Shown here: one piece after another, positions 44,577-55,688 of the stretch
How the letters are laid out: every line of letters begins with the position of its first letter
Position numbering within the stretch: position 1 is the first letter of the stretch
Source of the DNA: Oikopleura dioica
Lineage: Eukaryota > Chordata > Appendicularia > Copelata > Oikopleuridae
Assembly: GCA_907165135.1 (NCBI GenBank)
Contig: OU015566.1
Span: forward strand, 994,501 to 1,058,500
Length of the DNA: 64,000 nt
Direction of reading: 5' to 3'
Notes under the pieces: generated by a model
What the model was told of the DNA's origin: nothing
Database searches by the model: none
Seen by the model: the letters and a program-made list of their open reading frames with translations, nothing else
Position numbers and translations under genes: made by a program

Positions 44577-44845
44577 TATTTTTATTTCTTTGATTTGAAT
44601 TTGGACTGAAGTTTAGAGGTTTGGGAAATATGGGTGGGGCGCATTGCGGGTTCTTGAATTGCTCAAGGGGAGGTTATGGTAAATTCTAGGGCGGGGGAAA
44701 ATTCCCGTCATGAGGATCGAGCTTCTCGTTTTTTTGCTTATTCTATCAATATTTTTTCTCAAATTATCAAAAATTGAAAGAAATCACGCTCGTGAAATTT
44801 TTTCATTGCGCAAAATTCACGGAGTACAGCCCATAAAATTTGATA

Positions 44846-45025
44846 ATGTCAATATTTGTTGACCGAAAAAACAGGTCAAATAGTGTTCAAATTGGATCGG
44901 TTTGTCAAACTTACTGAAGATCATATGAGGTCATTTTTTTGGCGAAAGGGTTGAAACTGAGATTTTTTTGTTTTGAGCGGATAAGGTGGATTCCCACGTG
45001 ACTTTTGTTCTAGAAAATTTATTGA
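44846..45025 (+). repeat. Left copy of an inverted repeat pair flanking the 46.7-kb gene
   Basis: The segment from GTCAATATTTGTTGACCG to TTTTGTTCTAGAAAAT reappears in reverse complement at 49131-49312, including CATATGAGGTCATT, AAGGGTTGAAACTGAGA and GGTGGATTCCCACGTGACTT. By eye roughly 90 percent of bases agree. Confidence 0.85.
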
Positions 45026-46701
45026 ATAAAATTGACAAAAATTGCTTTAAGGGATCCCCCGATTTCGTCAACTTTGACTTCGAACTTCTTTTTTTAGGGC
45101 TTGTAGCTTTTTACAAGGATAAGGGCTCATTTTGAAGCCCGTTTTTTAATGAACAAACTCTAGTATAGAAATTTTTCATAAGGGGAAACACCTTGAAAAG
45201 ACGGGCTGAAAACATTGATACCCGCGAAAAACCCCATTTTGGGCCATTTTCAAAATCGAACTTGTTTTTTCTGCTCTTAGATAGAGCCCAAAATCAAAAA
45301 CAACTGTCTTCCTTGATCCCTTATCTACAATCTCTAGTACAGGCATGTGATTCCGCCAAGGATTGTAGAATTTTTCTGAACAAGATGATTTTTGCCGTTT
45401 TTTTTGACTATCTTTGCTCTCTAGCGCCTTTTATTGGTTAGATATTATATTTAATCTATCTTTTTTTAATTGAGTTTTCTCTAAGCTTTCTAAAAAGCCC
45501 TTATTCATCTGATTATGTCGACTTTGAAAAGTCGAAAAAATTGCGAATTTTTTCAAAGTAAAATTTTTCATTAAAATAAGCCATTTTCAAAGCTGTGTCA
45601 CAGCTTACCACGTGACGGACTCACTTTGATATAATATATGAAAATGATCGCCAGACAACGGAGATTCAAAAAATATATTACTCAAAAGCTCTCGATGATA
45701 TTTTTCAAATCGTGGACCCCTTCTGTATAAATATCTTATTGACAATAAAATTGCTAGAAGAAGACAAGAAAGACAAATTTTCCGATGGTATGGGAATTTT
45801 ATTTTTTAAGCTCGCCTTTGATGAAATTTCGCACTGGCAAAAGTGACACTCTCAAAAAGAACGATCCCGTCTCGCGCCGCTCCCCGCTCGAGTCACGTGT
45901 CCGTTTCAGTCGAAAATTATTGAATTTTTCGACATTTTCTGTTTTCTCGTGCCCGATCCTCTTCTTTTTTGAAATTTTGCCATTTTCAAAAGAATTAATT
46001 TTCATTATCAAAATTTGGGGTTTGAAAAATATTCAGAAATTCCACTTTCTGGAAATATTTTTACGAAAAGCAAGAAATTTTTTTAAGATGGGTGGACTCA
46101 AACGCTACAGCTTATCTGGGTCGAACGCCCCGGCCATGGGGCGATCACGTGATAAGGACTTTTTTTGGAATTATTTTTGTACGACGAACTAAAGCAACTT
46201 GAAGAACAGAAAACGCATAAAATCTTGTTTTTTATGCATTAAACATTTAAAATTAATCATTTTAAACAGGCGATAAACTGCAGCAAAATGAGCGCCTTGC
46301 GCATTCAAGTCTTTCTCAAAAACTTGAGAAAATTGTTACTTTTCCTCAGAGCTGGAAAAGCACAAAACTCGAAGCGCAAAAAAAAAGAAATTTGATAATA
46401 AAATCTCTTTTGGAAACTAAAAGTGGCAAAAATTTTTTCAAGAGATCGGGAAAATCAACGACTCTGGAAGAAAAACAGATGGGCCACGGATCGGGCGAAA
46501 GGAACGGGCGGCTCAGTCGGATCTAGAATAGAAGACTGCCCCCTGGCGGCCCTGCTCCGATTGAAAGATTGGGGAGGGATCGGGGCACAGTCCCAGGGAA
46601 AATGGCAGCGCAAAGATTTCACCAGAGGCGGAGCTGAGCAGAAACCGTTACAGGTTAGTAGGATTGAATGTTTTGGTTTGGTTCGGCGGTTGCGGGTTGG
46701 T
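45026..46701. other. Gene-free stretch
   Basis: AT-rich spacer downstream of the 46.7-kb gene. Open frames at 45193-45441 and 45785-46192 show no recognisable domains and have noise-like composition. Two CACGTGA words (45610, 46146) are the only short motifs noticed. No known repeat family apart from the inverted copy at its left edge. Confidence 0.5.
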
Positions 46702-48779
46702 TTAACCAGAGTATGGACCCAAGCCCTCGTGGTGCGCGTTGGTGGTGTAGGCGTCGCAGTCGTTGCCGTTGTGGACGTTTGTGGTACTGCAGGTAGCCGC
46801 GATCGAGCTGATCTCGGTGGCGTGGAAGTGCAAGTATGGGAAGGGCGACTCGACGGTGTAGTCTCTGTCAGCGGTGGAGTAAGCAACTCCATTGGTGACA
46901 TCTTGCATGGCGTACGAAAGTTGAATCCAGATTTCCTAGAACAATTAATTATCCAAATCCGAGTCGATTTAAGTTTACCTGGATGTTACCCATCTGGGCA
47001 GCAAAGTGCTCGTCGTAGGTGTTCATGAGACCAAGGATCTTGAATTTCGTTGCGCAGAAGTTCTCGTCGGCGGCGTCAGTGCCCGTGCACCAGCTGGCCT
47101 TGGTACTGGCTGCGGTATCGAGCCATCCCATGATGTGGTTAATCTTCTTGCCGTCAGCGCCTGTTCGGATCCAATCGTCAGCTCTGAAGAAGTTGACGTC
47201 GTCCCAGGTGCCGAGATCGAGTGGAGGAATGATGTTGATTCTCTCTTCGGCGTTTTCGACGTTCATCAGCTGGTAAGTTTGGCTGTTGACGGAATCAGCT
47301 GCTGAGAAAGTGAGTCCTCGCTTGTAGTCGTTGTGGAGAGCGTACGAGACGGCATGTGGGAAGGTGATGACGATCTCGTTGACGTGGTACCAGTAGTAGC
47401 TCTCGTAGGTGCCCTCTTCGTGGAGAATTCGCAGGTTGAATCGGAAATCTTTTCCCAACTCGTTGTGTGGGAAAGAGGAGATGGCGAAGTTGGTGGTCCA
47501 GGTGCCTGAGGAAAGGGATGACTTCCATTCGGTAGTCTGAAGGTCAACAGTCCATGTACCCATCCATCCGTCAAAGAACCATTCGCCACCGATACCATCT
47601 GCGTGTTGGGTGGAAGCGCTGTTGATGGTATTGTAAGTGGTTCCAGTGGCACCTGGGTTTTGGGTTCGTTCGGTCATGTCGATGAACTCTTGGTAGTGAT
47701 CGCCGGTGTCCTTGCCCTTGACCTTGTAAGTCGCGATGAAGTTGAGGAAGCCGAGACCTTCGTACTGAGGGTTGGCGATGACCAAGTTGGCGTTGGATTG
47801 TTCGCTGCTGTATCCAGTACCTGCGTCGCCGGTTCCGCTAACAGCTGGTGCGGTGCTACCAGAAACAACACCTCCGACGAGGAGATGCGCATTGAAGAAG
47901 TGGACCCAGTTGGGAACGTAATCGATGTTGGTATCGACGACAGCACGAGTGAGAGATCCCGAATAATCATTTTTGAAATAGCCGTTGTAATAATAGGCCT
48001 TGTAGACATGATCATACGTAGACTCTTTGTAGTCGAAGCCGGCCAATTCGTACAGGCAGCCAGCGTGTCGGGCAGAGTGGTAGTGGACCCACTCGCTTGG
48101 GGCGGCATTTTCGGTGTAGTCGGTTGTTGTCGACTCTTCGTTTTCCCAACCGTAGTGGTAAAGACCTCCTCGGTTGTTATCACCAGCAGCTGGAGAAGCT
48201 GCATCAGCACCTCCCTTCAAACCTTTCATTTCAGATCCGAAGTAGTGGAGCGGACCAGTGGAGTACCTCTCGTACGGATCAGTGTTGGTTCCATTGTAGA
48301 CCAACTTGTCACTGAAAGATTTTTTATGAAATTTCAGCGAAGTTTGTTTCGACTTACGTATCGAAGTTGGCTGGCCAGCAGTTCAGCGCATAAGCATGAC
48401 CGCTGCTTGTGCTGTATGCTTTGCCATAGCCGTCGTACTGATCGTAGTTGTAAGACGGGGCGGAATAGCTTGGAGCCTGGTAGGATGGCTGTTGGTAAGA
48501 AGGTTGTTGGTAAGAAGCTTGGTTCTTCTTCTTCTTCTTTTTCTTGTTTCCGAACTGGTCGTACTCGTACTCGTAATCACCTCGGGTCTCGTCGAGGGTG
48601 TAGTCCACCTGGGCCGAACCCTCGTAATCTTGAGCCTTTTTTATGGTGTCAAAGGAGAGAGAATCGGTGATTCCTAATTTCCGATGAAAACTAATTCGAA
48701 AGAAGTAATTTTTCTCTCTTTTTTTTCACCATTCCTGCACGGAGGCGGCCGCAAAGCAACCAACCTGCAACAGTTTCAT
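46702..48779 (-). CDS. Secreted Tyr/Gly/Ser-rich protein, unrecognised; candidate matrix protein
   Basis: It starts MKLLQVGCFAAASVQE, a short signal peptide, after a 5' UTR intron that ends exactly at the ATG. Near the N-terminus are a lysine run (FGNKKKKKKKNQ) and a YQQPSYQ-type repeat (SYQQPSYQQPSYQAPSYSAP), then a large globular region rich in Trp/Tyr/Phe: DYVPNWVHFFNAHLLVGG, GEWFFDGWMGTWTVDLQTTE, FRFNLRILHEEGTYESYYWY. The last exon ends NAHHEGLGPYSG-stop. About 590 residues. Codons are GC-richer than in neighbouring genes, as in highly expressed genes. A house or cuticle component would fit, but no family is recognised. Confidence 0.75.
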
Positions 48780-49130
48780 CTAAAAACGAAATTTGAAAAA
48801 CAAGTTTTTAAAGATGATTAATCTCTAAAATAAAAAAAATCTCTGCAAAACTTACATCGAAAATCTGTTGACTGCTGAGGACCAAGCGTCGCCGGGAGAG
48901 TTAAATATGGCTCGGCGGCGAATTTGCAAACATTTTTCCGATTGTTTGAGGCGCTGAAAGAAAACCGTGCGGCCGGACGCGCACAACGTGGTTTCTAAAT
49001 GATTTTAAATGCCGTCATCAGGAGATAAATAAACTTAAATAGAAGATGTTTGTTTCAACTGTCAAAATTTTCGAGCTTATTTTGGTAATTCGAAATATCA
49101 AAAAAAGACATGTTTTTGCTTGTCTTATTA

Positions 49131-49312
49131 TAAATTTTCTAGAACAAAAGTCACGTGGGAATCCACCTTTTCGGCTTAAAACAAAAAAGTCTCAGTTTCA
49201 ACCCTTTCGCCCAACAATGACCTCATATGATCTCCAGTAAGTTTGAGAAACCGATCCAATTTGAATACTATTTGACCTGTTAACTAGTCGGTCAACAAAT
49301 ATTGTCAATATG
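49131..49312 (-). repeat. Right copy of the inverted repeat pair
   Basis: Reverse complement of 44846-45025, running from ATTTTCTAGAACAAAAGTCA to ATTGTCAATATGAT. With its partner it brackets about 4.1 kb holding the secreted Tyr-rich gene. Confidence 0.85.
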
Positions 49313-51900
49313 ATATGCCACTATGGTAAAGGGTTGAAATTTCAAAAATATTTGGTTCACTTTCAAAATACACTTATTTTCTGCAGTTTAAGTCGCAATT
49401 TCCGGGAGATCGAGTAGAGATAGCCAAAAAGTGCATGAGGAGTTTTTTGCTCCAAATTTTCTGAGGAATCCAAAAATGCGGGTCAAAAAAAGAACCTGAG
49501 ACTTGGCCAAAATCGACCACCCTAGCCTTAAAGCTCTAAAATAGATCAATTGATTTACGCCAGAGAGTAAGTTCAGGCATTCACGGATTCAGATTTATTC
49601 AAGGCCAAAGTTGGGGAATGCGACTAAATATCACCTTTTATCCGCCACTGCGGGTGTATATCAACCGTTAGAGGTCAAGAGTAAGGGCAATATGACGTAC
49701 TTGACTAGTAGGTAAGTTTAGTATAACTTTTACTGATGGTTTTTCGTGTCGAAAAATCAACAAATATATCATTGGATATGCAGATGCCAATGAATTCGCA
49801 ATCAATGATCCTTAAAAACACAGCTTCCATCATTCAGAATTGACATTTCTCCAATATCATGTGCCTTTGTGATAATTAATTCAAAGTCGACTTCGGTAGA
49901 ACATTCCGTCAGTTCGAAAGCTGCTGTCTATGATTGCTCCTCCTCCTCGTCGTTATAATTATTCTGAGATGCGCTTTGAGAGTGTTGATTAGATCATTAT
50001 CCTAATCTGAGGATATCCAATAAACCGGGCGATGCATGGAGGCATGCTTTGCATTACCCTCCTCATTACCAAAATTGAGTTTGATCTTTAGCGTTCCATC
50101 GGGTTCGCTGGCGATTCTCGGCGAAGAAGAAGTGAACCCGCCCTCTCGGCGATCTTGTTTGATTAATCTCACAAATCCAGGAAAACCTCCTTCCCAGTTT
50201 TAGGGAAATACGCTAACTGAGCTGTTTAAAGAGAGAGAGAGATCATTCGAAGAATCTGCTAGAACGATTTCAGGTGGTAAAAATTTGATGACGATTTTAT
50301 TTGATACAGAAAACTTACTCATTTTTTTTAAAACAGAATTCGAAAATAATCGGGAGAGCCTTTTTTATGTGGAGTTGTCTGGAACCAACAAAAAAATTTC
50401 GACAAATTTTGCGTGGAAATTTTCAACCAATCAGAAGCCTGGATTCGGCAAACCGGCCAATCGGCAGCCGAGTAGCCGCCCACGCAAAATTTGTCGAATT
50501 TTTTTGTCGGTTTCAGATACCATCCCTTTTTTATTAAGGCTACGGAGGTCGAGTTTGCCGACTTTGAGGGTTTATTCCGGAGAAATGGGAAATGCTAACA
50601 ATCCCTTCAAAAGCTTGTTTTGAAGATCAATGCTAGATCTCACTTTTGTCAGAGGCTTTTGAAAATTGGTCTACTTTTCTAGGAAATCCAGCCTGTCAAA
50701 GTTGGCTACTCGCTGAAAATTGACCAAAAAACGACGAAATTCCAGCCCTGCCAGAAATTGATTTGTAAAAGATTTTCTATATTTTTTTATTTGCTGAGAC
50801 GAAAATTTTAAAATTGACGTAAACAATATTTTTATCCTCAAGGAAAAAAAAAAACTCATTTTGTTGATGAGAAAAGTGTCGAAAGTTTATTGTGAAGTAA
50901 AGTGCCGTCAGTTTTTAAACAAGTTGGAGGACATTTTGACGCGGTGAATTTATTCAGAGCGCTACTTGGCTTTCTAAGGTCGACCTACTGGATAATACAG
51001 TCTTATTCAAAATCTTCTTTTGTACGTTTTTTTTCTCGGCCAGAGGATTTTTTCAAAGGAGCAGACGGTATCGCAGACTGGTTTTATTCCTAATCCCCGT
51101 TCTATCAGTCACTAGCGCCTTATTTTTGGGGCTCAATAAGAGGTGGCTTTTATGGTCAGAGAAAATGGAATGAACATATTTTTTCAGAAAATGACACTCG
51201 TGTCTGAGTACGCTCATGATGACTGTCAGTACGCACTAGAAAGATGCCTACATCTTGACAGGAACTTGGATCAAAAATTCGCCTTAAGGACCCCCATCAA
51301 GAATCGCGAAAATGGGGGCTTTTAGTGATAGTTTTTCTCGGGAACTATCTTAGCTAGACCCTTAATTTCAGTTTCTAGTGTTAGGTCGAACCCTCGGCTA
51401 CAATCGGTCCCCTAATAATGATCTCTCGATATTTTCATTTTTTCAGGCCGATAAAGGTAAGGTTGCTAAGTGCAGGTTTTTTTTTGGTTATTAGTCGAGG
51501 TATACCCTTAATTTTTTTACAGGATGAAGTAAAGGCCCTCAGCTACGACCGTTCCTCTTTTGAGAGTTTTTGGTAAACGAACTTAAGGAGTACACCCCCT
51601 TTAAAAATTTATAAGTCGAGTATTGGGCAAATTTTCAGATTTCCGTTTTAATTTTTTCTTGCCCAAACTGCCTTCAATCATTTTTTTTCTAACCGTTTTT
51701 ATAATGAAAATGCAATTTAAGATGGGTATACCCTTAATTATAATTGAAAAAGAGCAAACTAAAAATTTTCATAAAGAATATAATGCAAATTTCCAATTTT
51801 TGAAGCCAATTTTAGTCTAAAATTTAGTTAGCAGCGAAATAATTTTCAACATAAAAGTGTCTCTCTGTTGTCTGTAGAACCCAAAATGACCAAAAAATAC
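49313..51900. other. Gene-free stretch of about 2.6 kb
   Basis: No coding exon could be supported. It holds family-5 copy c (50371-50526), several near-copies of CCCTTAATTT/CCCTTAATTA (51360-51740) suggesting decayed repeats, and AT-rich spacer. The promoter and a possible signal-peptide exon of the receptor gene starting near 51.9 kb should lie at its right end but were not identified. Confidence 0.5.
50371..50526. repeat. Family-5 MITE, copy c (intergenic)
   Basis: It begins GTTGTCTGGAACCAACAAA and ends TTTGTCGGTTTCAGATACCATCCC; the middle AACCAATCAGAAGCCTGG and CCGAGTAGCCGCCCACGC match copies a and b. Confidence 0.9.
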
Positions 51901-51931
51901 CGAAAATTTTGACCAAATCTATCTTGATGGG

Positions 51932-54476
51932 GTGATCCTTAAAAAGGAGAAAAGAGTAAAAAGATCCGAAAAAAGTTGCAAAATGCATATGCAGAATATC
52001 AGCGAATTTGGCTGCGATTTTTCGCCCGAAGGCGTCACCGAAGAAAATCGAGAAGAAACTTGTATCTCTCACTATGGAGCAAATAAGCACAGAGAATGTG
52101 CGTTTACATACAGTAGATTGTTCTGGGAAAAAGAGCTGATGCGGGCATACTTGGGCGAATGCACGGTGAGTCTTCCTTGATTTCTTCCTTCCATAGTGTT
52201 TTCTAGTGCATGAGGCCAAGTGAAGATCCATACATGACGCCGGAAAAATATCTCGATTGCAAGAGAAACTGGAAAGCGGCATTTGAAAATCCCTGTTTTC
52301 GACCCGAGTCGCACCATACACAAGCACTTGATGAAGGATCCAATCCTTATAACAGGTCTTTTTCTCTCCATTTTTCAACGATTGAAAAGAGCGAATTTCA
52401 GGCAAAAACACAGGGAATGTATGGCCGGCTTCAAATTATGCACAACGAACATGGATGCGCACGATTGTGGAATGCCCCTTATCAATATTTCAATAAATGT
52501 ATATAACTTATATAATATAAGTTTTATTATATTATATAATATCAGAGTTGCAAATTTTGTGAGCTAGCTGAGCTGAGCTATCTGAGCAAGCTGAGCTACA
52601 GCTCGGCTCAGCTCAGCAATTTTGAGGTGAGGGTCAGCTCAGCTCAGCTCAGCTCAATTTGACCTCAGCTCAATGGTTCTTCGAAAAGAGCCAGCTCAGC
52701 TCAGCTGGCTCAATTTTAACCTCAGCTCAGCTAGCTCAGCATAAAAAAATGGTCAGCTCAGCTAAGCTAGCTCAGTTTGAGAAATCATCAGCTCAGCTCA
52801 AAAATTTTCAAATATGCCCCAGCTCAGCTCAGCTCTGCTCAATTTTTTTGATAAAAACCAGCTTAGCTCAACTCAGCTCAGTTGTTTTTTATATGGAGCC
52901 AGCTCAGCTCAGCTCAATTTCGACCTCAGCTCAGCTAGCTCAGCTCAGAAAAAATTTTCAAAAATTTGCAACTCTGTATTATATTATTTTCTAGTGCGGA
53001 ACGGATGAGCAGGGAAACTGTGTCAACGGCAATGGCAGATGTATCGATGCGTTGGCGAACTTCTTCTTTGATTCCGTCGATCCAGCGTGGACAAAGCTCA
53101 TTTTCACCTGCTGCGAGCACGAAAATGACTGTTACGGCTTTCCAGAGCAGGTTTTTTCGCCCTGGAAATGCTTGAAGAAAAGTATGAATGAACAAAAAAA
53201 ACGAAAATTGATCCCTTTCAGATCCGTTTTATTCCTGTTTGGCAGTGAAGGAAGAATGCGATGCGATCGAGACATGCAAGAGGCACATGGATGCGATCAT
53301 GAATGAAGATGTTTGCCCAGGAGCAGTTCATCAGAAAAGTAAAAATTTTGATTCGCGATTTTTTTTTATAAAAAATTTAGTTTTGAACCCCGAACGACAC
53401 GATTGCCCAAAAATTTTGAATCAAAATTGTGCGAATTCGTTAAATCAAGTTTCTCTCTGGTACTGTAGCTGTGAAAATCTTGATGGTTACTTTCAACAGC
53501 GGAATATGACAAGTATAACCCAAGGTACTAAAATCCGATTTCTTCCAATTCAAACATTTTTGAAGAGCAAAAAGACGCGGCTAGGAAAGAATGTATGATT
53601 CAAAAGGGCATTTTTACGCACAACGAGTGTTTGGAAGATCATATCGCTAATAATCCACATACAGGTTTGAACAAAAAAAATGTTGAAAATAAAAAAATAA
53701 CGGAATTTCGTTTAGAAATAATAGGAGGAACAGTAGTTCCAAGCTCAACGGTCCCAAGAGGTTCACAAAGCTTTGATTTATAGTATCAATATGGTATGAC
53801 TCATATGAGAGCCATATTGGTAGACCTTCCCTTAACCCGTTGCCGAGCGCGTAGCAGTTTTGCTGCTATGACACGCCCCCAGGCTCGAAATACGGCATTC
53901 TAGTTAGCGTAGAAGGCATTTTACGCCTTCCGCTCGGCAACGGGTTAAAAGGGGCAAGAGAGCTAAAAGAGACAAAAAATGCATGAGATCTGATTTTTCG
54001 AATCAAAACTTTTGATTCAGTAGAAATTGATTGTTTCGGTTATTATTCCTTGACTGTTTAATTTATTTTAGAAGAGGGCGACAACATGACAAAATTCATC
54101 GTAATAATTTTTATTCTTTCGCTTTGCATGGTTGTTCTCGCTCGACTCCGATGGACAAGAAAGATTTTGAACCTCAGGTAAATTTTCGGCTCGGCAACCT
54201 GTGTGGAAAACCTGAGTCAGGGTCTGAAAGATCTTAACTGAAGAAAGTCAAGATCTTTCAGACCCTGACTCAGGCTTTCTACACAGGTTTCCGACACAGG
54301 ACTTCTTCATTCACTTCGGTTCTAGAATTCCATCATCACGTGACATGTTCATGCGCAGCTCCGACGATGGTCGAATAATCAACAACAGTTTTCCAAATTC
54401 GAGACCTCCACCGACAGCGCCTGATTTTGAGCAACTGAGAAACAAGGAAATGCCGCTGCCAACTGCAAGAATTTGA
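51932..54476 (+). CDS. GDNF receptor alpha-like receptor with a transmembrane anchor (5' end unresolved)
   Basis: Nine or so exons encode GFR-alpha-type cysteine domains. Domain 1 ends ECTCMRPSEDPY. Domain 2 runs from KHRECMAGFKLC to GRCIDALANFFFDSVDPAWT and LIFTCCEHENDC, aligning with the family CHKALRQFFDKVP...MLFCSCRD. Domain 3 has CDAIETCKRHMDAI, WYCSCENLDG and RKECMIQKGIFTHNECL (family: EECLKFLNFFKDNTCL). A transmembrane helix (TKFIVIIFILSLCMVVLA) follows, then a Pro-rich tail ending LPTARI-stop. Classical GFR-alpha are GPI-anchored; GFRAL is transmembrane, as here. It is expected to bind a GDNF/GDF15-type ligand. An alternative last exon (53716-53783) would make it soluble. Signal peptide not found; 51932 is only the open-frame edge. 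Confidence 0.75.
52543..52980. repeat. AGCTC-repeat element in the receptor intron
   Basis: The ends CAGAGTTGCAAATTTTG and AAAATTTGCAACTCTG are inverted copies; everything between is CAGCTCAGCT-type repeats broken by short AT-rich spacers. This is the best-preserved copy of the family. It fills the intron at 52501-52992. Confidence 0.9.
53716..53783 (+). CDS. Alternative terminal exon of the GDNF-receptor-like gene (soluble isoform)
   Basis: After the exon ending NNPHTG (53664), a 51-bp GT-AG intron leads to this exon in the correct phase. It encodes IIGGTVVPSSTVPRGSQSFD, then Leu and a stop, before the transmembrane exon is reached. Skipping it and joining to the acceptor at about 54070 gives the membrane form. 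Both joins use the same donor and keep frame, so one gene could make secreted and anchored receptors. Confidence 0.55.
53832..53948. repeat. Palindromic MITE between the two alternative receptor ends
   Basis: The ends TTAACCCGTTGCCGAGCG and CGCTCGGCAACGGGTTAA are perfect inverted repeats. The interior AAATACGGCATTCTAG recurs in diverged form at about 59800. Confidence 0.9.
54190..54300. repeat. Family-1 MITE in the last receptor intron
   Basis: GCTCGGCAACCTGTGTGGAA and CTACACAGGTTTCCGACAC form the ends, and AAAGATCTTAAC / CAAGATCTTTCAGACCCTGA extend the palindrome almost to the centre, so the whole element can fold as one hairpin. Confidence 0.85.
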
Positions 54477-54889
54477 AAAAAAGAAGACGAGTTTGCTATT
54501 TATCTGTAAAGACTGAAATGGATCATTTGTAAAAACCGCCGTGATTTTTTGTAAACAAATAAACGGACAAAATCGCTATTTATGAAAACTTCGTCTATTT
54601 AGCTGATTTTGACCGCTAAAAACAGCGAACTTGAGCGGGATTCAGCCGCTTGTCAGGATTCGTGACTTAAAGTCGGACTTTAGAAAAGCAGAGTTGGCGA
54701 AATCCACTTAGCGAGTGATTACTATTAATAAGGGAACACACACGCATGCACTTATTTTACATGCACATGAGCACTTTTTCGCGCGAAAAAGAGATGAAGA
54801 GAAATGGGCTTTCAAGAAAATATCGATAAATTTCCTGTTGTAAGTTTCAAGAATCAAAAAACAGAAAACCAAAAAACAGAAACCAATTT

Positions 54890-55500
54890 TCGGAAGTGCA
54901 TTTTTGGATGACCAATAAGGTTGCTGTATTTGGCCTTACGGCCAATCAAAATACTTATCCATAAAATCACTTCCATAAACTGGTTTAACCCAAAAAATGC
55001 GCCTTACCAAGAAAAGGAGTGATTCTTATGGAAAGGGTTTTGATTGGCCGACAGGGAAAATACAGAAAGCTTTGGTCTTCCAAAAATGCACTTGCTTTTC
55101 TTGGTTTTTGCTAAAAAGGGACTAAACCAATATACCAATATATGGAAGTGCATTTTTGGATAACCAATAAGATTGCTGTATTTGAGACTAAACCAATTTT
55201 CGGAAAGGAATTTTTGGATTACCAATAAGATTGCTGTATTTTGCCTACCGGCCAATCAAAACCCTTTCCATAAAAATCTGTTCCGAAAATTGCTTTTACC
55301 CTGTATTTGGCCTACCGGGCAATCAAAACCATTATCAATGAAATCACTTCCATTTAATTGGTTTAACCTCCAAAAAAGGGCCAAAACCAAAAAATGGAAA
55401 TTATTTCATGGATCAGGGTTTTGATTGGCTGGAGGGCAAAATACAGAAATCTTACTGGTCATACAAAAATGCAGTTCCATATTTTGGTTTAGTCCCAAAA
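54890..55500. repeat. Cluster of family-6 MITE copies
   Basis: Several head-to-head units share AAGTGCATTTTTGGAT, CCAATAAGATTGCTGTATTT and GCCAATCAAAACC. They relate to the element in the intron at 17300-17466. The repeated insertion of like into like makes exact unit boundaries hard to place. Confidence 0.75.
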
Positions 55501-55526
55501 AAAAGATCGAGGTTAATCCATTTTAG

Positions 55527-55688
55527 CTCTTTACAATTTCAATCATCACCGGCATCGTCGTCTTTGTCGGCATCATCATCATCATCGTCGCCATCTTACA
55601 AGCATTCTTCGGATTCGTCATCTGCTTCTTTCCTGAACATCCTTCGACTCAGAGAAACTGCAAATGTCCCGAATCTCGGCTTGAATAA
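55527..55688 (+). other. Orphan transmembrane exon
   Basis: After the acceptor ccattttag the frame reads LFTISIITGIVVFVGIIIII, then VAILQAFFGFVICFFPEHPS and NCKCPESRLE-stop. This is a strong membrane helix with a short tail, and the codons are GC-rich. No upstream exon lies nearby; the preceding kilobase is repeats. It could be another alternative end of the receptor gene at 51.9-54.5 kb, or a relic of a separate gene. Confidence 0.5.

Noticed and set aside
45193-46192. Small plus-strand genes in the 45-46 kb spacer
   Set aside because: Composition is random-like, with no domains, signal peptides or splice-phase partners.
51824-52411. 195-codon open frame on the minus strand
   Set aside because: It lies exactly antisense to the cysteine-domain exons of the GDNF-receptor-like gene, which have matching splice phases and family motifs.
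52992-53170. A PLA2-type CCxxHDxCY site in CCEHENDCYG
   Set aside because: The His is one position off and the surrounding pattern (CIDALANFFFDSVDP...FTCC) fits the GFR-alpha domain much better.
53232-53330. CFEM or conodipine-like toxin domain
   Set aside because: Cysteine spacing together with the neighbouring exons matches GDNF receptor domain 3; there is no reason to call a toxin.
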